Source of the DNA: Corticium candelabrum
Taxonomy: Eukaryota; Porifera; Homoscleromorpha; Homosclerophorida; Plakinidae
NCBI RefSeq assembly: GCF_963422355.1
Contig: NC_085105.1
Span: forward strand, 4,417,651-4,481,650
Reading direction: 5' to 3'
Length of the DNA: 64,000 nucleotides
The position numbers were made by a program, and so were the translations under genes. Numbering within the stretch: position 1 is the first letter of the stretch; each line of letters opens with the position of its first letter. The notes under the pieces are model-generated. The model was given only the letters and a program-made list of their open reading frames with translations. It made no database searches and was not told where the DNA came from. Positions 1 to 11,858 of this stretch are shown here, piece by piece.

Positions 1-3000
1 AAATAGTGAAGTATTCGATCTGATTCCTGTCTGAGGCGGCGGTCAACATGAGTTAGATATTCTGGAATCTAAATGAGAAACAATAAACATCACATTCCAT
101 GATTCACTTTACCATAAAACTGCCATTACAGTGACAGTATCCGAAGTCATCAAACGTTTCCCTTCTGCAGCGTACAGTCGATCTGTTGCAACAAGAAATG
201 GAGCTTCAAATTCATCAGCATACATCTACACACCAGTCAAAGATATTCATAATACATCAACTAACCTTGGAAATGATTCTATATAATACAGTAAAGCAAT
301 GTTTGCACAACAGATACTGACTACATCACCTGTAGATCAACTAACATCCTGACAAGACTCTTTACCAGTGTTCTATCAACCTGTTCACCAGTGCTACAAA
401 AGAAATATAGTTACTCTAAGTCATCAGTGACACTCGTTACAACTAACTCAATAGACAGCAGAATCTTCTACATACATAAAACTCTTTCCGAACAAAGAAA
501 ATGAGCTTCCAAAGTAGAAGCATTTGCCTAGAGCAATGACAACATATGAAGAGCTTACTTGTTGCACATGGACCATGTGCCTTGTCATTGGTCTGTTCCC
601 TAGTATAGTTTTACACCAAAGCGTAATGACATTGAAGACACTTCAAGTTTGTAAATCTACTGAAGTGATTCAGATGTAGAGACACGATACAGACATCTCC
701 ATATGACTTTGACTTGGACAGTACAATGTGAGGATTCTCTAGTCAATGCTTTGTCGCTCACTGTTTCAGTAAATCTTAATTTCTGAAAAGCAAGCGATGA
801 AAGTGGAAACAACAACTGTGATGTCTGTCGTGTTGGCAAAACTGCATGTAATAGTGTAATGTCAGATATGTGAGAAAGTATGCTATTCCCATATCATCAC
901 TGCTGCAGGCAGAACACCCCACATTGGAAGATCAATTTCTCAGTACACAAAGAGTCTTATTACAAAAGGTAATAATAAAATCAAGGCATCAAGTAAGAAC
1001 TATCATGAGAATGTCACCTCTATTTCATAAAAGCTTCCCTTTAGCCAATACTAGTTAACACGCAATGCCTTGAGAGTAAAAGGACTGCAAAAATTTCGAT
1101 CATACTGTGATGACCACTCTTCTCTACCAGAAACTGAATCTAAGCATCATCATTTTTACAGCATGACTTTTAGTGCCATCAACATGCTAAATAGTACATG
1201 TATAAACCATACACAAAAGACAATTCCAATGCTCCCCAATGTTACAAACCAACTACTTAACCTAGCTAATTAATTGAGTATCTAGTAATTGCATGTGTGT
1301 CATACCGTTCACTCTCAATCAGACATAAGATTCCATCCACAGCCTTTGACTTGACAGTGTCTTGACTAGCAACATGAACTTTGAACAACTCAAGACCCAT
1401 TTCCCTACATCACATATTGTCGCAAAACCACAATGTAACTTCTCAACAACACAAATCTCACCACAAAGATATAACAGTTGAATTTTGCATCACATACGTA
1501 CGATCAAGAAATAGAAAAATACTTCGAATCATTAGCTGACCACAGAGAAAACGATTATAAAGTAAAAGTAATTAAACAAGCTGTATTTACTGTCTGGCTG
1601 CAGTGGTTCTGCCAACATTTGTCAAGCTTCTTTAGAAAGAGTGGTGGATCCAAAGAGTCCCTGCCACATAATCAAATTACACAATTGATCAATAAACATA
1701 CAATGTAAACATATCTATATACTACTGAAGATGACAGCATCATCACATCACATTTGAATAATTTACGAGCATCTACTGCTAAACTATGGAGACAGTTGGG
1801 ATTCTAGATCAACCCCTTGGAAACGACAAGTCTGGAAAAACTGCATAGATTGTCATTATCATTCTCTAGAATCAAAATTACAACAGAAAAGATGATAGAT
1901 CTTTCACTAGTACAGTAACAGTATGACCATAAATAAAAGGTATGCCTACCATTGGACATCAATGCAAAAATTCACTAATTAAAATCCAGCCACAAGATAA
2001 TAAATACTAATAAATATAAAGAGCACCACAAAGTACTTTGGCATTAGTTTTGTGCTCCAAATCGAAAGCTTGTGCTTCTTTTGCATTTTGTTTCTAAATC
2101 AATTCAAATTCAAAGTAAAAAGAACAACCTGGCAGCATAACAACGACAACGTAAAAAGACAATGCACTAAGTCTTCCGTAAGAAACAAACAGAAACATTC
2201 TAAGCAACAGATTCTATGGCGCATCATTCTCCAAATATATCTAAACTCCCGGCAACCCAGCTCTATTCAAAGTGATCTAGACTCATTGAAGCACAAGGCA
2301 ACTTAAGCCACTGCAACTACAACCAGTACTCTACACTACAACAGCAAGGTAGAGACTGATGCCGCGTTATCAATCAAAATGTTTCTTTCTGCTAGATCCC
2401 CACAGTGTTCTCCCCAGAAATCTTAGAAGGCCAAATGCCACGCCTAATGGCAGTTAAAACTATAATTTACAGATCAATGAGAGTCAACCGTGTCAAGCTC
2501 TACAAACTTCGTCATCCTTGCCTGACAGTGCGCGGGTTGCTTCTCTAGAGACAGCCGATTCATGGCATGAGCGGCTTTCATGCTCTAGTAGACTTTGGCG
2601 AGTGGTCGTTTTACATGGGATATTAATGCAAATAGCTTTCCCTAGTGCACATCTTTTAGTCCTAGATTGTGCCTTTCGACAAAGAGAGCACAGCAATGCC
2701 TGTCTCCTTTTCTGCCTCACTACAGAAGCCATGGGAAATCATTTAGCCACTGGCGATCTACTCGAGTTGTCCTGTGCTTCATCAGTTGCCGCTCGTTTTC
2801 TTTCAACAATGCAGGTGTTCCTATCTTTGACAGCGTTGCTCGTAAAAAAAGACTCAATAGTTCTCTGCGACGCTGACATGACAAGTGCACTTCGCTAACA
2901 TATAAACGTATGTACTAACTTGCACATGAACACCAGCTGCGAAAGCATGATAAGGGGCTATGGCACGCCAAACGTGACTTTATTAGGTTAGTCACATATA

Positions 3001-6000
3001 TAGGGTGTAGAACACATTTACAGGGTGTGAAACACATACATAGGGTGTAAAACACATATATAGGGTGTAAAACACATATATAGGGTGTAAAACACATATA
3101 TAGGGTGTAAAACGTGCATATATCTAAAGGGTGTAAAACACATATATAGGGTGTTTTACACCCTATATATGTGTTTTACACCCTATATATGTGACTAACC
3201 CAATAAAGTCAGTTCCTCGTGCCATAAGGGGCTGCAGTGGGTGGAAAAGTGTTAGTGTTCCGCACAATTAGATGCCACTTGCTTTCTTAGTCATTAATTT
3301 AATAAGCTTACTTTGAGATCCTCAAGTCTTGGCATCTGGATGATCTACTTTACCTAAAAGCTTAATTGCTTAGAATACGGCAGAGCGGCCCGCTCTGCCA
3401 AAAGATCTTGGGGAGAACACTGCCCCAAACAAATGCTTCTCAAACAGTATGACCAACAATGTCAACAAACTCAGCTCATATCGATAACTAACTTAATTAA
3501 TACACCTCTTCTGACTATATTGCATCTGCTGGTATAAAATTCAATAAAAAAGACCTTGACCAAGTTCGGTACTGTGTCTGCATGATAGTGTAAGATGAAT
3601 GCAAGGGTTAGAATCAACAACAAGAATATGAAGCTATAAAATCTATAACCTATGACCTACCACTATGCATAAATTAATACTAGACCATTCCTATGACAAT
3701 GCAAAAGTTACACAAATGTGACTTCAGAAAGTCTGTCATTGCAGAAAACATTAAGCATGAGCATGCTGATTCCAATGGCAAACCTAGACAAGAACTTTTA
3801 CTCACTTACGAAGTTAGTATAACCACAAATCACTGTTCTTCAAAACTACACTAAAAAGGCTGGAGGCAAGCAGAATCTGACTGTTTATGGTTTGCAGAAT
3901 TTCTCAACTAGTTTTTAAGATTAGTTTTGACATCTTGACACAGTACGGAATAATGCAAAGTAACTGCAAGAATTCAAATTTACACTTTGAGCAGTGCTGA
4001 TGCTGTCGAAGACAGAAAGAAATATCCTTGTGTAAAATATGAGGTCACCAGCTAGATTAACAAACTTGGAGCAAAGGCACCATAGTGAATGCTCACTCAA
4101 AAGTGTGCAAAGGATATTTACAGGAAATTCTACCCCAGAATATGACTTTCGAGCATCAACTGAGAGTTGAATGGGTTTAGATCTTAATTAAGTTAAATTA
4201 GATGCCCAGATATTTATCAAAGTCAGTGAATAGCGAAGAGAAAACTGACCAAATTTATAAAATAAAGAACGTTAAAACCATGCACATAGTAGTATATAGA
4301 TAAAGTAATGCAAGACTTATGACATATCCTACTGTATGAAATATACCATAGCTAATTGTGAATTTGTTGTCACTGATTCAGTAAACCCTAGAGTGTGTCA
4401 GTAATCCTACGTAAACCCTTACCTACATGAGCACACAGCAAACTGCACAGAAATACACAACAAGAATTCTTAATGATCTCCAGACCAGATTTAGACCGCA
4501 AGACTAGGTACGCTTTACCATTGTTTTTAGTACGATTTGGTCTTCTGTGCTGGCTATTGCCAAAAGCAGTGTGCGAAATAGTCTTTCACCGACCACTGGA
4601 CATCATGTCCTGTCAATATAAAATTAGCCGGACATTAGAAACGTCTGGTCGGACATTCCAATCCTGGCAAATACTACTTATCACTTACAATTCATCATAT
4701 GTATATATTTTTTCTTATCAATACAGTTTCTCTATTCTACTATAGTTTCCCAACCCCAACCCCAACACAACTATCTCAAATTAACCCAAAAATATCTTCC
4801 CTACTCTCAAATGCTAGTCTCTCTAAAACCATCTTAAAATTATAAAGCCAAAATTTGATGGACAACTCTTGATGGAGGTGTGAGGTGGCTTGGCTAATGG
4901 TCTTGGCTAATGGTCAGGTGGTTATGCAGTACTCATCTCCGTGCAATTGATTTCGAAATGTCGATGCTGTGAGACAACCAAAGACCAAGAGTTTCAACCA
5001 CAAAAGCTATATACGTTCTTCCCGGGTCCAATGGACACCTGCTTGGGAGTAAGACCAAGGGCGTAACTAGCATTAAAATTTACCAAGGCAAGTTTATATT
5101 AATTAATTAATTAACCTATAGATTTCTCAGTCACGTGTGTGGCAAGTGCTTCACGTGCGCTAGCTAAGTGCAAGAACAGTGGTGAAAGAGGACTTCTTCG
5201 GTTTGGTAACCGCATGCAGAATGCCCAATCTTTTCTGTCATCTACTAACTGATACATCTAGCAAAATTTTTGCAATGCCACACCCATTTTATTTACTGAG
5301 GCAACTGCCTCGGCTGCCTCATGCCTAGTTACGCCACTGGTAAAGACCTTGCAATACCTCTTCGAGGAGTGAAGCAATGACACGTTCAAGCGAACATGTA
5401 CACACGCTGATCCCACCACATCTTTTTCCAACATCTGAGTCCACCACACTGGATATACAAGCACAAAGAACAAAGTGGTCTGGGTGGAGGCATATGTTTC
5501 CCCATTCAGGTCTAGTTGATGGTTACTATATTGGATCAATTCATGACAAATATCATGGGTTGCCGCAGTAATTCAAGGTTGGTACACGTGTCCATGTATT
5601 TGTGTTGCCAAACCAAATGTCTTGGAATACACTGCACAAACAGGTTGATAAAAGGCACTTGCCACCGCAGCTAGTTCGAGGATGCCTGACCAAGTGCTAG
5701 GTTTCATGGCTCTAGATGGCACTTTGATGTTTCATGCCTTTGATAAAAGAGTCATATGCATGCAATTAGTACAACCCACCTGACATATTACTAAGAAAGT
5801 CTGACTAAAAAGTGGCCATTGTTTGGGATAGCAATGAAGAGAGAGACAGACTTTCATCGCTTCCTCGACTCTGCCCTGCTTGGCTACAAACCCATCCGCG
5901 TAAATTTCTGCATGCCCGATCTAGTGCAGCCAGCCCCTCCCCCTTTTGACTTCCGTTGGTGTGTCCTCCCCAGTGAGTTTCGGAACGTCATCTTCGTCCG

Positions 6001-7449
6001 CATATGCACCATACCTCTACACGTGGAAACTGCAATCGTTCCAAGAACATGCACTACACTATGCTGGTCGCAGTTTTTTAGTTCAAGGACTTCGTGCTAT
6101 CCTACCAACATAATCATCTTCAGATTCTTATAGCCCCCACAGAAAACATTACACGCAAGTATCTCTGAGTTTCCTATCCTGCCGCGTTCACGGTGTACGG
6201 CCCATGGCTGTCCACTACATTTTTGTTGTGCACCTCAGAGTCCCAGTGCGTATACTTGAGCGCCCACATCCGGAATTTGACAAAATACACGTTCAGCTAT
6301 ACAGTACGTACACGTACGACGCGTGGCTGTTTGTGTTTGTTTCGTGCACGAACTGCTGAAACTACGTTTGTTGACATGACACTGGGATGTGCGAGGATGT
6401 GGGTTGCTCATATGGAATTCCACACCTGCCGCTACGCCACCGGACAAAATGTCTGGCGAAATCACGAATGGCCGGACAAATGCTTCGTTCGGTCGGCAAA
6501 TGTCCGATGTTCAGCCGTTATTTCGCACACTGGAAAGACGTTCCTGGTTCAAAGGTCACACTACCGGAACCACTCATAGCAAAACAAATACCATGCAAGT
6601 TATGTGTCCCACCATTTAAGTTCTTTCAGCAGTTGCAGGGCCGACGGAACAATTTCGCCAGTCCCAGATCACTTTTCAAAAGTGTACTTTCACCAGCAGC
6701 ATATAGAAATAGACTTTATGAGTACATTAAATGATTTGTGCATATTAATTATAACCTATGCTTCCATTCAGCAACGTACTTCAAAAAAATTTTAGCAACA
6801 TGACATCATAACCCACTTCATTCGCCCACTTGTAACAACAGAATAATAATGACTCAAGCAGAAAACTCTTTGTTAACGGCTTATGACTCACATTACCTCA
6901 ACACTTTTTATTTTTCTACAAAGACTTACTCTGTGCCAATTTCTCCCAGACGAGACTTCACATGATCGTCACATTCTTCCCTCAGACGTTCATAAACGGT
7001 GGATCCCATACGATGAGAGCACATATTCTCAACAGCCTTGTACAATTCCTCTAGACTTTCGTTGATCGAACTGCTCGTGTGTATCGCATGTACGGCTCTG
7101 CGAAGTTTACACCAAGTCTCTTCTTGGTAGTTTGCAGGAAGAGACGGCTTGTCTAGAGACAGAGGATGAATAACAAACAAGTAGGGCCACTTAGTCGCCA
7201 AAAAACACCTTTTAGGTTCTTTATGACGAGCTTCTTTGTCTGTCCAGATTTGGAGGTCAATGATTTTCTACCTAACAGCTTGTGCGAAGTGGCCATAACG
7301 CTGCTGCTTCCTTCTTCGTGAACGAAACGATGTTTTTTTGGAAAGTTTAGCTCTAGCTGCCGGTAGGCAGAGTCTTCACCATTCTTTCGTTTACGACTGT
7401 TGATTGGAGGCTCGCTTTCTCCCGAGTGGCTATCGTCTGGTCGAAACAT
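1..7449 (-). CDS. CUL4: Cullin-4, N-terminal part (8 exons, continues past left edge)
   Basis: Scaffold of CRL4 ubiquitin ligases: the N-terminal cullin repeats bind the DDB1 adaptor. Exons on the minus strand are 7449-7209, 7152-6930, 1660-1591, 1535-1462, 1404-1306, 393-330, 225-130 and 68-1 (open). All junctions are GT/AG and all phases agree, giving 311 residues. Diagnostic stretches, in order: [118 protein letters not shown]. These follow animal CUL4 closely. A short N-terminal extension ([15 protein letters not shown]) could be a nuclear localisation signal. Most introns are 55-104 bp; intron 5 is 912 bp and intron 2 is 5,269 bp (1661-6929) and holds two MITE-like elements. The RBX1-binding C-terminal half lies outside the window. 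Family identity is very likely; some exon ends could shift by a few bases. Confidence 0.93.
2960..3225. mobile_element. 266-bp MITE with 8-bp target-site duplication
   Basis: The element is bounded by inverted ends starting ATGGCACG at 2960 and finishing CGTGCCAT at 3225. It is flanked on both sides by the direct repeat AAGGGGCT (2952-2959 and 3226-3233). The terminal inverted repeats extend about 48 bp with a few mismatches. The interior is a tandem array of roughly 20-bp units (core TATAGGGTGTAAAACACA) that turns around near 3150 and reads back as the complement. There is no coding capacity. An 8-bp duplication fits hAT or P-like transposases; the superfamily is not settled by the termini. 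It sits in intron 2 of CUL4. Confidence 0.85.
5056..5339. mobile_element. hAT-like short non-autonomous element
   Basis: The right end read inward is CAGTGGCGTAACTAG (complement of 5325-5339), matched by CAAGGGCGTAACTAG at 5056-5070 on the left. CAGTGGCGTA is a common hAT terminus. The flanks AGTAAGAC (left) and GTAAAGAC (right) resemble a slightly decayed 8-bp duplication. There is no open frame of transposase type. It lies in CUL4 intron 2. The match is short, so the call is tentative. Confidence 0.5.
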
Positions 7450-7639
7450 TCATTCCCAAAGCGACCAAAACAGTTATACGGGATGCAATGGTATGTACGG
7501 GATTTGAGAAATACGGGACTTTGAAATCTCCTAATACGGGAACAGCAGCTAAAGTGTGGGGTTTGCGCTGTCGTTGGTTAGATACATTTAGTAGCGTTTC
7601 TGTATAATACTGACATCTTAGTCTTTTTAGAAAGGAGTC
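7450..7639. promoter_or_regulatory. Bidirectional promoter interval between CUL4 and NDUFB3
   Basis: The two start codons (7449 minus, 7640 plus) face away from each other across 190 bp, so this short interval must hold both 5' untranslated regions and core promoters unless an upstream non-coding exon lies elsewhere. No TATA box is obvious. The assignment is inferred from gene layout. Confidence 0.55.
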
Positions 7640-7843
7640 ATGTCGAGTAATGGATGGAAAGTAGCCCTCAAAGACCCGTGGACTCGGTTTGACGCGTGGA
7701 GATACGTTCCTGACATCAGCCGGAGGGCGAACGTACGAGCGATGTTTCCAGGATTTATGTGGGGATTAGGAGCATTCGTTGTAGCCGTCGGGATCGAGAC
7801 ATTATCGAAAAAAAATGGAGGCGAGAGCAAGAACGAGCATTGA
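7640..7843 (+). CDS. NDUFB3: NADH dehydrogenase (ubiquinone) 1 beta subcomplex subunit 3
   Basis: Accessory subunit (B12) of mitochondrial respiratory complex I, a single-span protein of the inner-membrane arm. The 67-residue product has the family signature LKDPWTRFDAWRY at residues 10-22 and the hydrophobic span FPGFMWGLGAFVVAVGIE near residues 35-53, followed by a short charged C-terminus (SKKNGGESKNEH). The human protein is longer at its N-terminus, so this copy is short there. A polypyrimidine-AG (CTTTTTAG at 7623-7630) just before the ATG could be an acceptor for an upstream 5' UTR exon. No intron interrupts the coding part. It is head-to-head with CUL4, an arrangement often used for housekeeping genes. 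The match to the family is strong despite the small size. Confidence 0.92.
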   Translation: MSSNGWKVALKDPWTRFDAWRYVPDISRRANVRAMFPGFMWGLGAFVVAVGIETLSKKNGGESKNEH

Positions 7844-8404
7844 CGTGAACGACCTAAAAGTTTGTAGTGTAGATCGTCTAGCCATGTATTTATCACACTG
7901 CGGTTGGCTTTTGATCTTATCTGTATCTAAATTAATAAGAACCTTTCAGAAGTTGAGAGACAGCTTGTCCAGTCTCAGTTTCTCTGTAGATGGGACATTG
8001 ATGCAAATGTTCATATCATAGGCTAACCCTACTATTAGCTAGATATAACCGTAACCTCCCAAACTAAGAGTGCGCTTGGTTTGGAAGTTTGTTGGTATCA
8101 CACTATGTTTTACAGCAGAGATCATGCTATTAGATTAACACCTGATCTGGGACAACAGGCAAAACTGAATCAACTGTGTACTCTGAAAGACTTGGCTTGT
8201 GCAGTTGCTAAGTTAAAATGTGTTTAGAAAGTCACCAACTGCATGGAGTTTTTCAGACTAAATGCATCAATGATGATTGTGCTTTGTCCTGGTTATTAGA
8301 TGAGAACAGTTCAAGACTGATTTAGTCTTTGAAATTGTTTTAGTTGAACTTACCTGGTATTTGTAGGAGCAGCTTGTGTTGAGGCAGTATGTTTGATATG
8401 TGCA

Positions 8405-8478
<74 letters not shown>

Positions 8479-8924
8479 ACTGGCACACTGGTTTGCTGGA
8501 TTGGTACCTGACGTGGAAACAAACTATTCTTCACCAATAATATTATATGAGTGTAGTGGAACATGCAGTTCATGAGGCTGCTTCAGTGAACGTTTTAGAA
8601 GCTATGACAAGCCATTCAGTTTTACTTTAACATCACAACAAATGCAACTGACTCGCCAACTCACAGTAGTAACCTGAGGTTTGCTGTAGGAATAAATCAA
8701 GTCATCAACATTTATAATCACAACAATTAACAAGCAATAAAAGTGGAAGACTCTGTAGCCAAATATAATGTATGTTCCGGCATGTTCGTAATACCAAGTC
8801 TGTCTTATTTGTTGCTTCAGCTTTATCAGCAATTGTCTGAAACATGTATTTGTAAGCATATTTCAGAGTTTCTATAATACTTGAATAGATGTCTTGTCCA
8901 ACAATTTGCTAGTTGTTCTATCAA
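7844..8924. other. Downstream of NDUFB3: unidentified, possible small exons
   Basis: No family is recognised. Two plus-strand stretches preceded by pyrimidine-rich AG sites stay open: one after 8114 (reads RDHAIRLTPDLGQQ... through LKDLACAVAKLKC to a stop near 8227) and one after 8254 (TKCINDDCALSWLLDENSS, stop near 8325). They could be exons of an unrecognised gene or chance. A (CA)n run follows at about 8414-8477. Confidence 0.25.
8414..8477. repeat. (CA)n microsatellite
   Basis: An uninterrupted CA dinucleotide run. The long Cys-Val and Thr-His reading frames across it are artefacts of the repeat. Confidence 0.95.
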
Positions 8925-9770
8925 CTTATTGGAAGCGACAAAATTAAACACAATTAACGTTTAAGTCACAACACACTTTTTACCAGAATTTACCATGCTT
9001 TAATTCTGGAACGGACTTTAGTGAAAACAGTAGAGGACCTACTAGTGGATTGCCTTGCTGGACACCAGCAGTGACAAAATGCGGACATTTCCAAAACGAA
9101 GCTTTCCAGCTGTGTGGTATGACCACTGTACCCATGGAAATAATTCAGGAAATACTTGTTTCAGACGAGATAAAAGGGCAGACGACATTCTGGAAGCCTA
9201 CTTTCACACAACACAAGTTTTCTCTGTCATGATTAACAGATATATAAGACCTTGTATGAATTGCAGCTTCCATCGCACAACGTGTGCCAACTCCAACTTG
9301 ACCATACGGAAGGAAAGTGCCTGGAAGATGAGATTTGACTGAAAAACAGCAGAGACGACTAGCTAACCGTCGAATGACATCACCCACAGCTATTGGACGA
9401 ATACCGCCTGTTTTCTTGTGGAGAGCGTTCAGTGGAGCACCTGACAACCAGGGAGCAATATTTCAATCAATTTTTCCACTCAACAGAGCATTTATCAAAC
9501 GAGTGAGGTTGACCAAGCATAACTGAGCATCAGGTATACAGGTACCTTTGATGGCATCTAACAAGTGTTGAGCTTGAAGTTGGGAGTACCCAGGACTGGA
9601 CCCTCTTGGGAAGGATTCTAATGTAGATAGAACCGTCTGTGATTCAACAATTAATGACCGAGGAATGTCATTTGACCAAACAGAGAGACTGTGTTCAGGA
9701 TGGCGACTTTTCAATTCCTCGATAGCAGAGGTATCAGATGTTGAGGTGTCACAGCGATTGCCCTTCTAGC
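8925..9770 (-). mobile_element. Non-LTR reverse-transcriptase fragment, copy 1
   Basis: Minus-strand reading frames, broken by frameshifts, give the fingers and palm start of a reverse transcriptase: SPGYSQLQAQHLLDAIKG, then GGIRPIAVGDVIRRLASRL, then CCVKVGFQNVV where motif A should be. Motif B and the YxDD motif are not visible. A second copy, about 90% identical by eye, lies at 33432-34260. There GVQQSDPLVGPLLFSL (motif B) is also readable. GGIRPIA.G...RLASR matches the same broad RT group as the elements at 47-62 kb. It is a dead, truncated insertion. A (TA)n run (about 9830-9867) follows its upstream side. Confidence 0.75.
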
Positions 9771-9823
9771 TATTTGATTTGCCCTGGACTACGCGGCAAG
9801 CTACGCACGCGCAGTCATCCCAG

Positions 9824-9825
<2 letters not shown>

Positions 9826-9867
<42 letters not shown>
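9826..9867. repeat. (TA)n microsatellite
   Basis: An AT dinucleotide run immediately beyond the RT fragment. A similar run lies at about 10702-10759. Confidence 0.9.
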
Positions 9868-9868
<1 letters not shown>

Positions 9869-9899
9869 CTTAATATAAGTTTATGGCGTAGTAAGGGAA

Positions 9900-10699
9900 C
9901 TACACAATTCCTTCCTTTCATAGTGTATGATTTGTTGGTAGTTGGTCACTTGAGACAACAGTGCTAGCTCTGGTTGACGAATGCATTTGGAAATATCCCG
10001 TAAAGAAATCAATTGGAATAAAACGAAACTCTGCCTTCCATATGATAGTTGGCTGAAAGTTGAGGATGTTGCTTCGGAAATGGTTTTTGTTAATGATACC
10101 ATAGAGATTTTTGTTATCAGTATTGAACAATGTTTAGTTATTGGGTTGTCTGTTTCTAATGCGGTCTCTTACGTTGAAAAGATACAGCTAGATGATCCAC
10201 TCTGGAAACAACCGCGAACACTTGATGTTAAGTTACGGATTCCATGTGTATCCTCTACGAGTTGTCAATCACGGTAGAATAGTAAAGCATTACTTCTTTT
10301 CGTTTGATGAATCTTACACATGTGTGTCAAGTACATGCATTGTACAGAGACACGATGTAGCAGAAGAACGTTCATGGAATTTAGCTAGAATGGAGAGCAG
10401 CCTTCTAATTCCATCAGATTACGGATTTCAGTTTTTGTTGAAAGACACAGTATAGGATTGTCTTTCGGAAATTCCATCCTATGATGTAAGTTCTGCCCCG
10501 CCAGCCATGTGGTAGATGAACTTGTTCACGAAGCAATGGCAAATGGAGGAATATCTCAACGTACAGGAATAGATAGAACTAGAGAAATAATGCAATCAGA
10601 GATTGTAAGCATGCACATTCAAGAAAATGTGCGGCTGATTGTATCATACAAGTACACAACGTTGATCGCGTCGAAAGACCACATACGACAAATATCAAG

Positions 10700-10700
<1 letters not shown>
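9900..10700 (+). other. Unidentified stretch with open plus-strand pieces
   Basis: Plus-strand open pieces such as those at 9981-10277 and 10192-10455 have no recognised domain. Because kelch and kinase remnants follow on the same strand, they may be decayed upstream parts of the same gene, but nothing in their sequence proves it. Confidence 0.2.
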
Positions 10701-10762
<62 letters not shown>

Positions 10763-10774
10763 GAACAGACTCTT

Positions 10775-11020
10775 CGTCAGCGCAGCTGCTTGGAGGTCAG
10801 ACTCGTTGCGACGTTCCTTTGGCAATTTCTCTTTCCCAGAAATTTGGAAGAAAGTGCATATGATCGAGTCTGCAGGGAGCGTCCCCTCACCTCGTTAGGG
10901 TCACGCTGCTGCAGTCATAGGAGCCGACATGTTTGTTTTGGGAGATATAACAATAATGATACTTTTTGTAACGTAGAATTGTGGAGATATAGCATGATTA
11001 GCAATTCGTGGAGTTGATAG
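10775..11020 (+). pseudogene. Decayed kelch-repeat exon
   Basis: Plus-strand translation gives WKKVHMIESAGSVPSPR, then a TAG stop, then GHAAAVIGADMFVLG. After a one-base shift it continues YNNNDTFCNVELWRYS and SNSW. This is the classic kelch blade pattern (PSPRxGHAAAVIG..MFVFGG...N.xVELWRY....SW). The stop replaces the usual aromatic residue, and the frameshift falls in the GG pair. The (TA)n run ends just upstream. It sits about 260 bp before a kinase-like exon on the same strand. Most likely a broken piece of a host gene. Confidence 0.7.
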
Positions 11021-11278
11021 TAGCCACTAACCTAACGCTGATTTTGGTCTTGGAAGACTTTCTTGTGCACACAAAAATCGACCGAAACGATTCATCACTC
11101 AGCAACAATTCAGAAACTGAGCTTCTCATACTTGAGACGACAGACTTGTCTGAAGATGATATTGGAACAGTGAGATGAAGTGCACCAGAGTTAACACGAC
11201 GTGAGAGGATCCGTTGATGCCTACCGGTATTCGAGGACGTTAATTTTATTGCATCAATAAAAAATATTTAGTTTTTAG

Positions 11279-11498
11279 CTTTGGAATAGTGCTTTGGGAG
11301 ATTTGGTCGCGTGACGTTAATTTCGAGCAGTATCGGTTTGCGCACGAAGTCTATGACGCCGTGGAAAGAGGCGAGCGTCCCGTCGTTCCAGAAGATTGCC
11401 CGGAAATGTGTGCGAAAATGCAAGGTTGTTGGTCAGAGAGAGCCCGGGAACGACCGTCGTTTAGCGAAGTTTCAGTCGTCTGGAAAACATGCATGTGA
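11279..11498 (+). CDS. Tyrosine-kinase-like C-lobe, last exon (possibly pseudogene)
   Basis: After an acceptor (TTTTTAG, 11272-11278) the frame reads FGIVLWEIWSRD, then VYDAVERGERPVVPEDCPE, then MQGCWSERARERPSFSEV. It ends with a stop at 11496-11498. This is the end of the C-lobe of tyrosine or TKL kinases, where CW...P..RPSF carries the conserved Arg of subdomain XI. The catalytic loop and DFG would be in upstream exons, which I could not find. The sequence is undamaged in this exon. Upstream neighbours on the same strand are broken kelch fragments, so a kelch-kinase gene or pseudogene is possible. Confidence 0.65.
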
Positions 11499-11858
11499 GA
11501 GATGCATGCTAGATTGTTTTGAATTTTGGTCATTTGCTAGCTCAGTGACAGTTAAGCTCTTGCTGCCTTTTAGAAGTAACAGATTATATTGCTGGCATAA
11601 CGATATTATAAAATTTGCAGTTTTAGTCGTTAAAAAGTTTGTTCAGAGTCAGTCGTTTAGCAGGATAAACACGGTTAACTAGCGTATGTTATAGATGGCT
11701 CATAAATTTGCGTGCCCGTTATCTCACTACGGACAGGACAGTCACGCTCTCTTCCAGATATTTTCGTTTGATGGAATTGGCCCGAGTAATACTTTATATT
11801 GATATATATATATATATATATATATAGTATTACTCAATTCATTGATATATAGTATACA

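Larger units (their letters stand above)
1661..6929. other. CUL4 intron 2: non-coding apart from two short elements
   Basis: Nothing coding is recognised in this 5.3-kb interval besides the MITE at 2960-3225 and the hAT-like element at 5056-5339. Open frames here, such as those at 2518-2898 and 5819-6579, have no recognisable domain and no consistent splice or composition signal. I read it as intron sequence. Confidence 0.6.

Noticed and set aside
2518..2898. 126-aa plus-strand open frame inside CUL4 intron 2
   Set aside because: No domain, antisense to an intron, and overlapped by equally long frames on both strands.
3000..3190. CRISPR-like array of ~20-bp repeats
   Set aside because: Units are head-to-tail without spacers, inside a MITE, in animal DNA.
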